Below, piece after piece: positions 1 to 7,002 of a stretch of DNA of 9,856 bases; the stretch's first letter is position 1; each line of letters opens with the position of its first letter. A program made the position numbers and the translations under genes. The notes below the pieces were generated by a model. It was not told where the DNA came from. It did not search any database and saw only the letters and a list, made by a program, of their open reading frames with translations. This stretch comes from an uncultured Actinomycetes bacterium (GTDB lineage Bacteria; Actinomycetota; Thermoleophilia; Miltoncostaeales; Miltoncostaeaceae): NCBI GenBank assembly GCA_903866425.1, contig CAIPNN010000190.1, forward strand, positions 1 through 9,856. The letters run 5' to 3'.

Positions 1-35
1 CGTCCCGCATTTGCGGCCCCCGCAAATGCCGGACG
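1..35. terminator. Long hairpin at window edge, possible terminator of an upstream gene
   Basis: Bases 7-16 pair perfectly with 20-29 around a 3-nt loop (17-19). After a single C/C mismatch (6/30) the stem continues with 1-5 pairing to 31-35. This makes a 15-pair stem that may extend left of the window. No T-run follows, so it is not a classical intrinsic terminator, although T-less hairpins at gene ends are common in high-GC bacteria. Being nearly symmetrical, it could act on either strand. The gene it would belong to lies outside the window. Confidence 0.45.
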
Positions 36-84
36 ACGTTCCGCAAGAGGTCCGCGGCCCGATGCCCCGCTGCCGGGACCGTCA

Positions 85-96
85 GGCCCGCGGGCC
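85..96. repeat. Perfect 12-bp GC palindrome
   Basis: GGCCCGCGGGCC is fully self-complementary and lies between the hairpin at 1-35 and the AT-rich operator-like repeat. In such GC-rich DNA this may be chance. It is recorded because the 5' region of the transporter operon is otherwise unexplained. Confidence 0.3.
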
Positions 97-108
97 CCCC
101 GAATGTCC

Positions 109-128
109 TATTGCTTATGACAGCAATA
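109..128. promoter_or_regulatory. Inverted repeat TATTGCT-N6-AGCAATA, candidate regulator-binding site
   Basis: Two perfect 7-bp arms (109-115 and 122-128) are separated by 6 bp inside the only AT-rich block of this upstream region, about 77 bp before the ABC transporter start. The 13-bp arm-to-arm spacing (one helical turn is about 10.5 bp) and the symmetry fit a dimeric transcription factor. If the promoter proposed at 137-165 is right, the site is centred near -53, a position typical of activators. If TTGCTT (111-116) is instead the -35 box, the site would suit a repressor. The cognate regulator is not in the window. Confidence 0.5.
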
Positions 129-136
129 AGAATTAC

Positions 137-165
137 TTGTATTTCCACGCGGGGCGTTCTACGTT
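137..165 (+). promoter_or_regulatory. Possible sigma-70-type promoter for the ABC transporter operon
   Basis: TTGTAT (137-142) and TACGTT (160-165) are separated by 17 bp. The second hexamer fits the TANNNT -10 pattern seen in actinobacteria. Transcription would begin near 172 and give a leader of about 33 nt, with an AGGAG ribosome site at 196-200 before the ATG at 205. Both hexamers are weak, and an alternative using TTGCTT at 111-116 cannot be excluded. Confidence 0.3.
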
Positions 166-204
166 GCCGAGCGCATCCACCGGAGTCGTGTTCCGAGGAG
201 AACG

Positions 205-996
205 ATGGCAGCGGCACTTCGCGTCCAGGACGTGACCAAGACCTACGCGCGCAGCGATATGCCTGCGCTCGCACCCACCTCATTTGAGGTGCAGCCCGGT
301 GAGTTCGTGAGCCTGGTGGGTCCAAGCGGCTGCGGAAAGTCAACGCTGCTCGGCATGATCGCCGGCCTGCTCGCGCCTGACACCGGCACGGTTGAGGCAC
401 TGGGTGAGCCGGTGACCGGACCCGGCACGGGGCGCGCCATCGTCTTCCAGGACGCCGCACTGTTCCCGTGGCTCACGCTTGAGCGGAATGTCGAGTACGG
501 CCTGCGCGCGCATGGCATGCCCAAGGCCGAGCGCCGCGAGAGGGTGGCCGATGCGCTGCGCATGGTGCACCTCGATCACGTTGCAGGGAAGCATCCCTAC
601 GAACTGTCGGGCGGCATGCGCCAGCGCGCATCCATTGCCCGCGCGCTGGTGCTTGAGCCGCAGATCCTGTTGATGGACGAGCCGTTCAGCGCCCTCGACG
701 CGCAGACCCGCGTGGTGCTGCAGGATGAGGTGCAGCGCATCTGGCTGGAGACCCAGCCCGCCGTGGTGTTTGTGACCCACAACCTCATCGAGGCCGCGTT
801 CCTGAGCGACACGGTGCATCTGCTGTCGTCGTCTCCCGGTCGCATCATCAAGACGTACGAGATCGACATCCCGCGCCCGCGTGACGAGTCGGACCCGGCA
901 CTGCTCGACCTGCGTCACGACATGCTTGAGCGGTTGCGTGCCGAGGTGGACGATGCCGCTCGCCGCCGCGCCGAGATCGCCGAGGTGACCCTGTGA
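205..996 (+). CDS. ABC transporter ATP-binding protein, sulfonate/nitrate/taurine class
   Basis: This is the cytoplasmic ATPase that powers import through the permease encoded next. All ABC motifs are intact: Walker A GPSGCGKST (residues 39-47), Q-loop Q82, signature LSGGM (134-138), Walker B ILLMDEP (154-160), D-loop SALD (162-165) and switch histidine H192. The length (263 aa) and the stretch VFQDAALFPWLTLERNV match the SsuB/TauB/NrtD group of the COG1116 family. The ATG at 205 is chosen because AGGAG lies 4 nt upstream and the protein then starts just before its first beta strand. The stop overlaps the permease start as GTGA, implying translational coupling. The substrate cannot be assigned: no sulfonatase, taurine dioxygenase or nitrate reductase gene is nearby. 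Confidence 0.95.
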   Translation: MAAALRVQDVTKTYARSDMPALAPTSFEVQPGEFVSLVGPSGCGKSTLLGMIAGLLAPDTGTVEALGEPVTGPGTGRAIVFQDAALFPWLTLERNVEYGLRAHGMPKAERRERVADALRMVHLDHVAGKHPYELSGGMRQRASIARALVLEPQILLMDEPFSALDAQTRVVLQDEVQRIWLETQPAVVFVTHNLIEAAFLSDTVHLLSSSPGRIIKTYEIDIPRPRDESDPALLDLRHDMLERLRAEVDDAARRRAEIAEVTL

Positions 997-1835
997 GCAC
1001 CGGCGTCACCGACCCCACCACCACCACCGCAGCGCCAGCGCAGTCCCTCGGCGACCGCGTGCGCGGCATTGCCTGGCAGGTGGTGCGCAAGGGCTGGTTC
1101 ATCGCGCTGCTCATCTTCCTGTGGTGGCTGGTGACGGCCGCCGGGTGGGTTGATCCGTACAAGCTGCCGTCGCCCAGCACCGTGTTCTCGACGCTCGGCT
1201 CACTCTTCACCGAACGTGCGCTGCTGGACGATCTGGGCGCCACGCTGCTGCGTCTCGTGGAGGGCTGGGCAATCGGTGTGGCGGCAGGCGTACTGCTTGG
1301 CATCCTCACCGGCGGCACACCGTTTCTCGAAGACGGCATCCGACCGGTGATCGCCGGCCTGCAGTCGGTTCCCACCATCGCCTTTCTCCCGCTGGCAATT
1401 CTGTGGTTCGGCTTCAACGGCACCGCCGTGCTGGTGATCACCGCCTTCGGCACCTTCAAGCCCATGGCCATCGCCACATACGGCGCCATGCATCAGGTGA
1501 ATCCCACGCTCATGATGGCCGGGCGGGCCATGGGCGCACGCGGGCTGTTTCTGCAGCGCACGCTGATCTTCCCGGCCATCGTGCCCAACCTCGTCACTGG
1601 CCTGAAGATGTCGTGGGCGTTCGCCTGGCGCGCGCTGATGGCTGCCGAGATCGTGGTGACCGGTGCGCAGGGGCTGGGCGGCGTGCTCGAACTCGGTCGT
1701 GAGATCGGGGCCATCGATGTGGTGATGGCCGTCATCATCGTCATCCTCGTGGTGGGCCTGGTGACCGAGCAACTGCTGTTCACCCGCCTCGAGCGCTGGG
1801 TCAACCGCCGCTGGGGGCTCGAGGGTGCGAGCTAG
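993..1835 (+). CDS. ABC transporter permease, SsuC/TauC-like
   Basis: This is the integral membrane subunit of the importer. About six hydrophobic helices can be seen near residues 34-53, 92-110, 123-140, 144-163, 195-223 and 241-262. The cytoplasmic coupling loop that docks on the ATPase is present around 176-194 (A-G-R-A-M-G-A then I-F-P), matching the EAA motif of binding-protein-dependent permeases. The 280-residue length is normal for SsuC/TauC. The first 30 residues are Thr/Ala-rich and poorly conserved in character. The GTG start overlaps the ATPase stop by 4 bp and has GAGGTGA at 982-988 as ribosome site. The 3' end overlaps the next gene by 11 bp, so all three subunits are probably made from one mRNA. 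Confidence 0.93.
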   Translation: MSTGVTDPTTTTAAPAQSLGDRVRGIAWQVVRKGWFIALLIFLWWLVTAAGWVDPYKLPSPSTVFSTLGSLFTERALLDDLGATLLRLVEGWAIGVAAGVLLGILTGGTPFLEDGIRPVIAGLQSVPTIAFLPLAILWFGFNGTAVLVITAFGTFKPMAIATYGAMHQVNPTLMMAGRAMGARGLFLQRTLIFPAIVPNLVTGLKMSWAFAWRALMAAEIVVTGAQGLGGVLELGREIGAIDVVMAVIIVILVVGLVTEQLLFTRLERWVNRRWGLEGAS

Positions 1836-2820
1836 GACGCGGGCCCTCATCGCCACGGCCGCGGCCGTGGCTCTGGCGGTCGTGGTGGGGCTCTTCGCCG
1901 CCGGGTGCGGCGGGGGCGGCACCGCCTACGACTCCGTGCGTCTGGGGTATCTCCTCAACCTCACGCATGGGCCCGCCATCATCGCGTTCGATCGCGAGTT
2001 CAAGAACGGCCTCGCAGGGCTGCCCGTCGAGCCGCAGTCATTTCAGACCGGGCCCGAGGAGGTGAGCGCGCTCCTCAGCGGTTCACTCGATGCTGCCTAT
2101 ATCGGCCCGGGGCCGTATGTGATGGCCGAGAGTCGCGCACCGGGGCGCCTGGTGCTGCTGGCGGGTGCTGTGACCGGCGGTCAGCGACTGGTGGCCACGC
2201 CGGAGTCGGGCATCCGTTCGGTGGCCGATCTGGCGGGCAAGAACGTGGCAGTTCCCGCGCACGGCAATACGCAGGACCTCACGCTGCGGCTGCTGCTGCA
2301 GGCGGCGGGCCTGCGTGGCGATGACCAGGGCGGCGATGTGGGCATCGTGCCGGTGAAGAATTCGGCGCTCGGCGACGCCATCGACGATGGGGCCGTGGCC
2401 GCCACGCTTGCACCCGAGCCGTACGCCGCCAAGTTGGAGGCCGCGGGCACGGTGGTGCCGGTGGCCGACGCCAATGCACAGATCGCGCGGTGGAAGATCC
2501 CAGCCACGGTGCTGGTGGTCACGGCCGAGTTCGCCCGGGCGGAACCCGCGGCCACCCGCGCGCTGGTTGCCGCAAATGCCAAGGCCGTTGCCCGCGCCCA
2601 GGCGCACCCCCTGGTGGTGGCCCGGGCGTTCAACGACCTCATCGAAGAGCAGACGAGCAAGACCATTGACGAGCCGGTGTTGCTGGCCGCGCTCAAGGAC
2701 ATGACAGCGACCACGACCATTGCACCGGGGTCCATGCAGTTGATGGTGGACGCGGCTGATGCGGCGGGGTACCTCGGGGGCCCCGTGCCCCCCGGCGCGC
2801 TGGTTCCCCGCTCCGGCTGA
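1825..2820 (+). CDS. Lipoprotein substrate-binding protein of the ABC importer, SsuA/TauA-like
   Basis: This extracytoplasmic receptor delivers substrate to the permease. The N-terminus has Arg residues, a hydrophobic stretch (8-24) and a lipobox A-A-G-C ending at C28, followed by a glycine run, so it should be a lipid-anchored protein. The mature part starts with RLGYLLNLTHGPAIIAF and contains DAAYIGPGPYVMAE and HGNTQDLTLRLLL. These are characteristic of the COG0715/NMT1-like family (sulfonates, nitrate, taurine). The length of 331 aa is normal. The GTG at 1825 is used because it sits just before the signal peptide and overlaps the permease end; no strong ribosome site is visible, so it may depend on coupling. 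Sulfonate binding is the best guess but is not shown; related receptors bind nitrate, taurine or thiamine precursors. Confidence 0.9.
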   Translation: MRARTRALIATAAAVALAVVVGLFAAGCGGGGTAYDSVRLGYLLNLTHGPAIIAFDREFKNGLAGLPVEPQSFQTGPEEVSALLSGSLDAAYIGPGPYVMAESRAPGRLVLLAGAVTGGQRLVATPESGIRSVADLAGKNVAVPAHGNTQDLTLRLLLQAAGLRGDDQGGDVGIVPVKNSALGDAIDDGAVAATLAPEPYAAKLEAAGTVVPVADANAQIARWKIPATVLVVTAEFARAEPAATRALVAANAKAVARAQAHPLVVARAFNDLIEEQTSKTIDEPVLLAALKDMTATTTIAPGSMQLMVDAADAAGYLGGPVPPGALVPRSG

Positions 2821-2897
2821 CCGCTTTCCGGAAGGAGTCGACCCCGCTGCGTAGAAACCGCAGACCGGCTCAACTCATCTCTCCGGGAGGACCCGCG
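2821..2897. other. Intergenic region between importer operon and parA, with two small symmetric elements
   Basis: This 77-bp gap is the only break in the plus-strand genes between 205 and 6982 that is long enough for a promoter. TTCCGGAA (2826-2833) is a perfect palindrome lying in a slightly longer imperfect one. CTGCG (2847-2851) pairs with CGCAG (2859-2863) around a 7-nt loop. Neither is followed by a T-run. GGGAGG at 2885-2890, 7 nt before the ATG at 2898, is a strong ribosome site for parA. No convincing -10/-35 pair is visible, so it is uncertain whether parA has its own promoter or is read through from the transporter. Confidence 0.5.
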
Positions 2898-3746
2898 ATG
2901 GCGCGTTCCGCGCGCGTATTGGCAATGGCGAACCAGAAGGGCGGCGTGGCGAAGACCACATCGTCCCTGAATGTCGCGGTCGCGCTTCGTGAGAAGGGCA
3001 TGCGCGTACTGGTTGTCGACCTGGACCCGCAGAGCAATCTTTCGATGAGTCAGGGCATTGACGTGGAGGCGCTCGACGTCGGCATGTTCGACGTCCTGGT
3101 GCGCTCCATGCCCATCAGCGACATCGTGCACGTGCGCGAGATCGATGTGGCCCCGGCCGGCATCGAGCTTGCGGGTGCCGAGCTTGCGCTGTCGAGCATG
3201 ATCGGCCGTGAGCGCGCACTGCAGCGCGCCCTGCAGCCGGTGATGGGCACCTACGACTACATCATCATGGACACACCGCCGTCGCTCGGGCTTCTCACCA
3301 TCAACGCGATGGTGGCCGCCCAGGGAGTGATCGTGCCGGTGCAGTGCGAGTACCTCTCGCTGCGCGGGCTCGCCCAGTTGCAGCAGACCCTCGGGCAGGT
3401 GCGTGAGCACCTCAATCCCGACGTGGACATCTTCGGGATCCTCCCGACCATGTACGACGGCCGCACCATGCACTGCCGTGAGGCCGTGGATGTGCTGCAC
3501 GCCAACTTCGGCGACACCGTGTTCCGCACGCGCATCGGCAAGACCGTCCGGTTTGCCGAGGCGCCGGTGCAGGGTCAGAGCGCGCTCAAGTTCGACTCGG
3601 GCGGGCAGTCGGCCCGCTGGTACCGTCAGGTGGCGCGCGAGGTGCTGGAGCGCGACGGACGCTGGAGCGATGATCTTGAACGCATGCGCAACACGCAGAA
3701 GGCAGCCCCGGCCGGCCCGGCGCCGGTCCTGAGGTTGGCATCGTGA
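2898..3746 (+). CDS. ParA/Soj family ATPase without adjacent ParB
   Basis: This is a deviant-Walker-A ATPase of the ParA/MinD/MipZ superfamily, which forms ATP-bound dimers on DNA and positions cargo such as chromosomes or the division machinery. Seen: NQKGGVAKTT with signature lysine K14 and phosphate-binding K19 (12-21), VDLDPQSN (40-47), Walker B IIMDTPPS with D125 (122-129), VPVQCEYLSLRGL, and the RFAEAPVQGQ stretch typical of Soj. The body resembles plain chromosomal Soj more than MinD, since there is no C-terminal amphipathic helix. It ends in a Pro/Ala-rich tail. The start has an excellent ribosome site. The stop overlaps the next start as GTGA, coupling it to an FtsZ homologue rather than to parB, which is the usual partner. 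A role in placing that FtsZ is inferred from this arrangement. Confidence 0.93.
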   Translation: MARSARVLAMANQKGGVAKTTSSLNVAVALREKGMRVLVVDLDPQSNLSMSQGIDVEALDVGMFDVLVRSMPISDIVHVREIDVAPAGIELAGAELALSSMIGRERALQRALQPVMGTYDYIIMDTPPSLGLLTINAMVAAQGVIVPVQCEYLSLRGLAQLQQTLGQVREHLNPDVDIFGILPTMYDGRTMHCREAVDVLHANFGDTVFRTRIGKTVRFAEAPVQGQSALKFDSGGQSARWYRQVAREVLERDGRWSDDLERMRNTQKAAPAGPAPVLRLAS

Positions 3747-5104
3747 GCGAGCGCAAGTCGATGCGCGAGGGGCCGCTGGCCGACCTCTTCCGCAGCACCG
3801 GGGGCGAAGGTGGTCAGGGCCTGCAGTCGGAGGCACCCGCCGATCTGTTCACCCCGTCGCCCGAGGGCGCCGAGAACCACGCTGTCGTGCGCGTGGTGGG
3901 CGTGGGCGGCGCCGGTTGCAACGCCGTCGACCGCATGGTCGAGGCTGGCCTGCGCGGCGTCGAGTTTGTGGCCGTCAACACCGACCGCCAGGCGCTTGAC
4001 GCCAGCCGTGCCGACGTGGTGGTGCCCGTGGGCGCCGAGGTCACACGTGGCCTTGGCACCGGTGGCGACCCCGCAGTGGGCGAGATGGCCTTCCGCGAGA
4101 GCGAGGAGCACCTGCGCCGTGTACTGCGCGGGTCGGACCTCGTGTTCATCGCATCGGGTGAGGGCGGCGGTACCGGTACCGGTGGATCGCCCATCGTCGC
4201 CAAGGTCGCCCGTGAGATGGGCGCACTGGCCGTCGCCGTGGTCACCCGTCCGTTCGGTTTCGAGGGCAGCAAGCGCGCAAACACCGCCGATCAGGGCATC
4301 GCCCACCTGCAGGATGCGGCCGACACCGTCATCGTCATCCCGAACGACCGCCTGATGAACGTGCTCGAGCGCGGCACCAGCGTGGTACAGGCATTCGCGG
4401 TTGCCGACGACCTGCTGCGTCAGGGTGTGCAGGGCATCTGCGATCTCATCACGCTGCCAGGCCTCATCAACGTCGACTTCGCCGACGTGCGCACCATCCT
4501 CAAGGATGCCGGCACCGCGCTGCTCGGCATCGGTTACGCCACCGGCGGCAGCCGTGCGGCCGACGCGGCCACCGCGGCCATCTCGTCGCCGCTGCTCGAG
4601 ACTCCGGTGGACGGCGCCCAGGGCATCCTGCTCGGCATCACCGGTGGCCCCAACATGTCGCTGATCGAAGTGACCGAGGCAGCCCAGGTGGTTGCCGACG
4701 CGGCCGATCCCGACGCCAACATCATCTTCGGTGCCACGATCGACGAGACGCTCGACGATCAGGTGTGGGTCACCGTGGTGGCCGCGAGCCTGTCGGGCAG
4801 TCCGTCCCGCGGTGGGTCGGCATCGGCACCGCGCGCCGCCAGCGCAACCCGTGTGGAGCGTGGCCGCAGGTCACGCCCCGAGACCACCCGCGCGTCGTCG
4901 CTCGAGGGTTCGCCCGAGATCGCGGAGCCGCCGGAAGCACCCGACCTGTCGGCCGACGTTCCGCCGCCGCCGCCAATCCGCGCGGTTGACCCGCCGAGCG
5001 CGCCGGAGCCAGCTGCTGCCGACGCACCCGAGGCCCCCAAGCTCTTCTCCGTGAGCGACGAGTCGTCGTCGCCGTCGGACGACGAGCCGCCGGCCGCCTC
5101 GTAA
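3743..5104 (+). CDS. FtsZ homologue with extended N-terminus and atypical C-terminal tail
   Basis: This is a tubulin-like GTPase that should polymerise at the membrane. The GTP-binding signature GGGTGTG is at residues 141-147, the first glycine loop GVGGAGCNAV at 53-62, NTD at 79-81, and the T7 catalytic loop N243-x-D245-x-x-D248 is intact, so polymerisation-driven GTP hydrolysis should work. The globular part runs from about 47 to 365 and aligns by eye with true FtsZ throughout. Before it lies a 46-residue tail with L-A-D-L-F (12-16) and P-A-D-L-F (32-36). After it lies an 88-residue Pro/Ser/Glu-rich linker with a polyproline run and P-K-L-F (432-435). The end, rich in Ser and Asp, lacks the usual D-x-P-x-F-L-R-type peptide that binds FtsA, SepF or ZipA. 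The GTG start has GAGG at 3731-3734. No dcw-cluster genes adjoin it, so it may be a second FtsZ. Confidence 0.9.
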   Translation: MSERKSMREGPLADLFRSTGGEGGQGLQSEAPADLFTPSPEGAENHAVVRVVGVGGAGCNAVDRMVEAGLRGVEFVAVNTDRQALDASRADVVVPVGAEVTRGLGTGGDPAVGEMAFRESEEHLRRVLRGSDLVFIASGEGGGTGTGGSPIVAKVAREMGALAVAVVTRPFGFEGSKRANTADQGIAHLQDAADTVIVIPNDRLMNVLERGTSVVQAFAVADDLLRQGVQGICDLITLPGLINVDFADVRTILKDAGTALLGIGYATGGSRAADAATAAISSPLLETPVDGAQGILLGITGGPNMSLIEVTEAAQVVADAADPDANIIFGATIDETLDDQVWVTVVAASLSGSPSRGGSASAPRAASATRVERGRRSRPETTRASSLEGSPEIAEPPEAPDLSADVPPPPPIRAVDPPSAPEPAAADAPEAPKLFSVSDESSSPSDDEPPAAS

Positions 5105-5117
5105 CGGGAGCAGATCC

Positions 5118-6683
5118 GTGATCACCGGCGCCGTCGCGGCCGGGAGCCCCCTCGCGGCACGTGCGGGGGCTGATGCCCTGGCCGCCGGTGGCACCGCTGC
5201 GGACGCGGTGATCGCCGGTGCACTCATGTCGGCGGTGTCGGAGAGTGTGCTCACCGGCCCTGGTGCCGGTGGCTTCCTGCTGGTGCGCCCGCCGGGTGGC
5301 CCGGCCACGCTGCTCGACTTCTTCGTGGCCGTGCCCGGACTTGGCCCGGACGGCCGCCCGCTCAACCCCGACGACCTGCACGCGTTCACGGTGCCCTTCG
5401 GCCGGGTGGAGCAGGTGTTCCACATCGGCCCTGCCTCATGCGCGGTGCCGGGCATGCTGGCCGGGCTCGATCTGGCATCACGCCGCTTCGGTCGCCTGCC
5501 GCTGGCCACACTGGCGGCGCCCGCCGCGCGCCAGGCGCGCGATGGCGTGATGATTGGCGAGCAGGCTGCGTACCTGCACGAGATCCTGGCCGAGATGCTC
5601 GTGTACACGCCATCGAGCGCCGCGATGTACGCCCAGCACGGCGGCAGGACCACGCCTGCCGGCGGCACCATCTGGATGCCTGATCTGGCGGAGACCCTCG
5701 AACGATTCGGCCGCGAGGGTGCGGCGTGCCTGTACGACGGCATGCTGGGTGAGGAATTGCTGCGTTACCTCGAACTGCAGGGCGGGCTCATCACCCGTGA
5801 CGACCTGCAGCAGTACGGGGTGATTGAGCGCACACCACTTGAGGTGTCGTTCCGCGGCGTGACCGTGCTCACCAATCCGCCCCCGTCGAGCGGTGGCACG
5901 CTCATCGCCGCCGCCCTGCACCACATGGCCCGCCACGCGCCACCTCCGGACGAGACGGCGTTCTTCGTCGAGCTCGCCCGAGCCGGTGCGGCCGCCAACG
6001 AGTTCCGTGGACCGGAGTTCCAGGCAGGCCTGTCGGACGACGACTTCCTTGACCGTTTCTGGGCGGCGCTGTCGGAGCAGGAGACATCGGGCGAGCCCCC
6101 GTCGCAGAAGCCCACGGGCACCACGCACGTGAGCGCCATCGACAGGGAGGGCGGCATGGCCAGCCTGTCGTCGTCAAACGGCTCGGGGTCGGGGGTGGTC
6201 ATCCCGGGAACCGGCATCATGCTCAACAACATGCTGGGCGAGAGCGACCTCAACCCCGGTGGCTTCGGCAACCTGCCTGTCGGCGCGCGGATGACCTCGA
6301 TGATGGCGCCCACGCTCATCATCGACGGCGATCGCCCGGTGGCCTCGCTGGGGTCGGCCGGGTCGAACCGCCTGCGGTCTGCCATTCTCGCCGTGGTCGC
6401 TGGGATGGTGGACTTCGGCGCGGGCCCGGCAGAGGCAGTGGCCCGCCCAAGGGTTCATCACGAGGGCGGCGGGGTGGATGTGGAGGGCGGTGTGCCCGAG
6501 CAGGCCGTGCAGGCCCTGCGGGAGGCCGACTTCGACCTTCGCCTCTGGACAGAGGCGAATCTCTACTTCGGTGGCGTGTCGGCCGTTGGCGTGACCGCCG
6601 GTGGGCTTGAGGCCGCGGGCGATCCGCGGCGCGGGGGAGGGGCATTCGGAGTGGATGAGCACGGGGAGGTCATCGAGCTGTGA
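5118..6683 (+). CDS. Gamma-glutamyltransferase-family Ntn hydrolase, probably cytoplasmic and non-classical
   Basis: The family is made as a precursor that cuts itself before a threonine, which then serves as the nucleophile. Here the site is G-T-T-H-V-S with T335 the likely new N-terminus, giving subunits of about 334 and 187 residues. Other family marks are PLAARAGADALAAGGTAADA (11-30), NPPPSSGG (253-260), GIMLNN (366-371) and TSMMAPT (393-399). Three things differ from E. coli GGT by eye. No signal peptide precedes the enzyme domain. The glutamate-contacting arginine of LDFRE is phenylalanine (LDFFV, 66-70). The NNQMDD motif reads NNMLGE, replacing a substrate-binding aspartate with glutamate. 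It therefore may not use glutathione. The GTG start has GGGAG 7 nt upstream, 13 bp after the ftsZ stop. At 521 aa it is slightly shorter than secreted GGTs. Confidence 0.88.
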   Translation: MITGAVAAGSPLAARAGADALAAGGTAADAVIAGALMSAVSESVLTGPGAGGFLLVRPPGGPATLLDFFVAVPGLGPDGRPLNPDDLHAFTVPFGRVEQVFHIGPASCAVPGMLAGLDLASRRFGRLPLATLAAPAARQARDGVMIGEQAAYLHEILAEMLVYTPSSAAMYAQHGGRTTPAGGTIWMPDLAETLERFGREGAACLYDGMLGEELLRYLELQGGLITRDDLQQYGVIERTPLEVSFRGVTVLTNPPPSSGGTLIAAALHHMARHAPPPDETAFFVELARAGAAANEFRGPEFQAGLSDDDFLDRFWAALSEQETSGEPPSQKPTGTTHVSAIDREGGMASLSSSNGSGSGVVIPGTGIMLNNMLGESDLNPGGFGNLPVGARMTSMMAPTLIIDGDRPVASLGSAGSNRLRSAILAVVAGMVDFGAGPAEAVARPRVHHEGGGVDVEGGVPEQAVQALREADFDLRLWTEANLYFGGVSAVGVTAGGLEAAGDPRRGGGAFGVDEHGEVIEL

Positions 6684-6982
6684 GCACACGAGATCTGGAT
6701 ATTGAGGGCACCGCGTACGTTCTGCGGGCCGAGCCACCCCGCACGTCGCTCACCGACGACGCTCACACGTTGTGGGGCTTCAACGTCGAGGTGATGAAGG
6801 ACGGCGTCCCCATCTGCATCAAGACCTGCTTCGTCGGCCGCGTGAGCGTGCAGGCGCGTCACCCCGAGGCACTCGAGGGCACCGCCGAAGACATCTCGGC
6901 CGTCGTCCACGGCCTTGCCTTCGCCAAGGTTGAGGAGTCCCTGGCGAAGGGAGATCTCGACGACGGGATCGTCTTCGCCTGA
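6680..6982 (+). CDS. Small protein of unknown function coupled to the GGT-like gene
   Basis: I do not recognise this 100-residue protein. It is soluble, with no signal peptide or membrane segment. It has two visible parts: a likely beta-rich N-terminal half with an evenly spaced strand pattern (TAYVLRAEPP, LWGFNVEVMKDGVPICIKTCFVG) and a helical C-terminal half (EALEGTAEDISAVVHGLAFAKVEESLAKG). Two cysteines lie at residues 46 and 50 (C-I-K-T-C spacing), close enough for a metal or redox role, though this is only a possibility. The GTG start overlaps the GGT stop as GTGA, and GGGGAGG at 6663-6669 is a good ribosome site. Reading frame, composition and coupling support a real gene. It is the last gene of the parA-ftsZ-ggt unit, ahead of a structured convergent intergenic region. 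Confidence 0.75.
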   Translation: MSTRDLDIEGTAYVLRAEPPRTSLTDDAHTLWGFNVEVMKDGVPICIKTCFVGRVSVQARHPEALEGTAEDISAVVHGLAFAKVEESLAKGDLDDGIVFA

Positions 6983-7002
6983 TCTGGCTTGGGCAGGGAC
7001 GC

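Noticed and set aside
1..204. Riboswitch (SAM or TPP type) ahead of the importer
   Set aside because: The strong hairpins lie upstream of the likely promoter, and the short 5' leader shows no conserved riboswitch core that I can recognise.
11..235. 74-codon open frame ahead of the importer ATPase
   Set aside because: It begins inside the hairpin, spans the operator and promoter-like DNA, runs out of frame into the ATPase gene, and has no ribosome site or coding character.
2181..3836. Long open frame on the minus strand opposite the binding protein and parA
   Set aside because: It is antisense to two clearly conserved genes, has low-complexity Arg/His/Ala-rich translation and matches no family. 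It is a byproduct of high GC.
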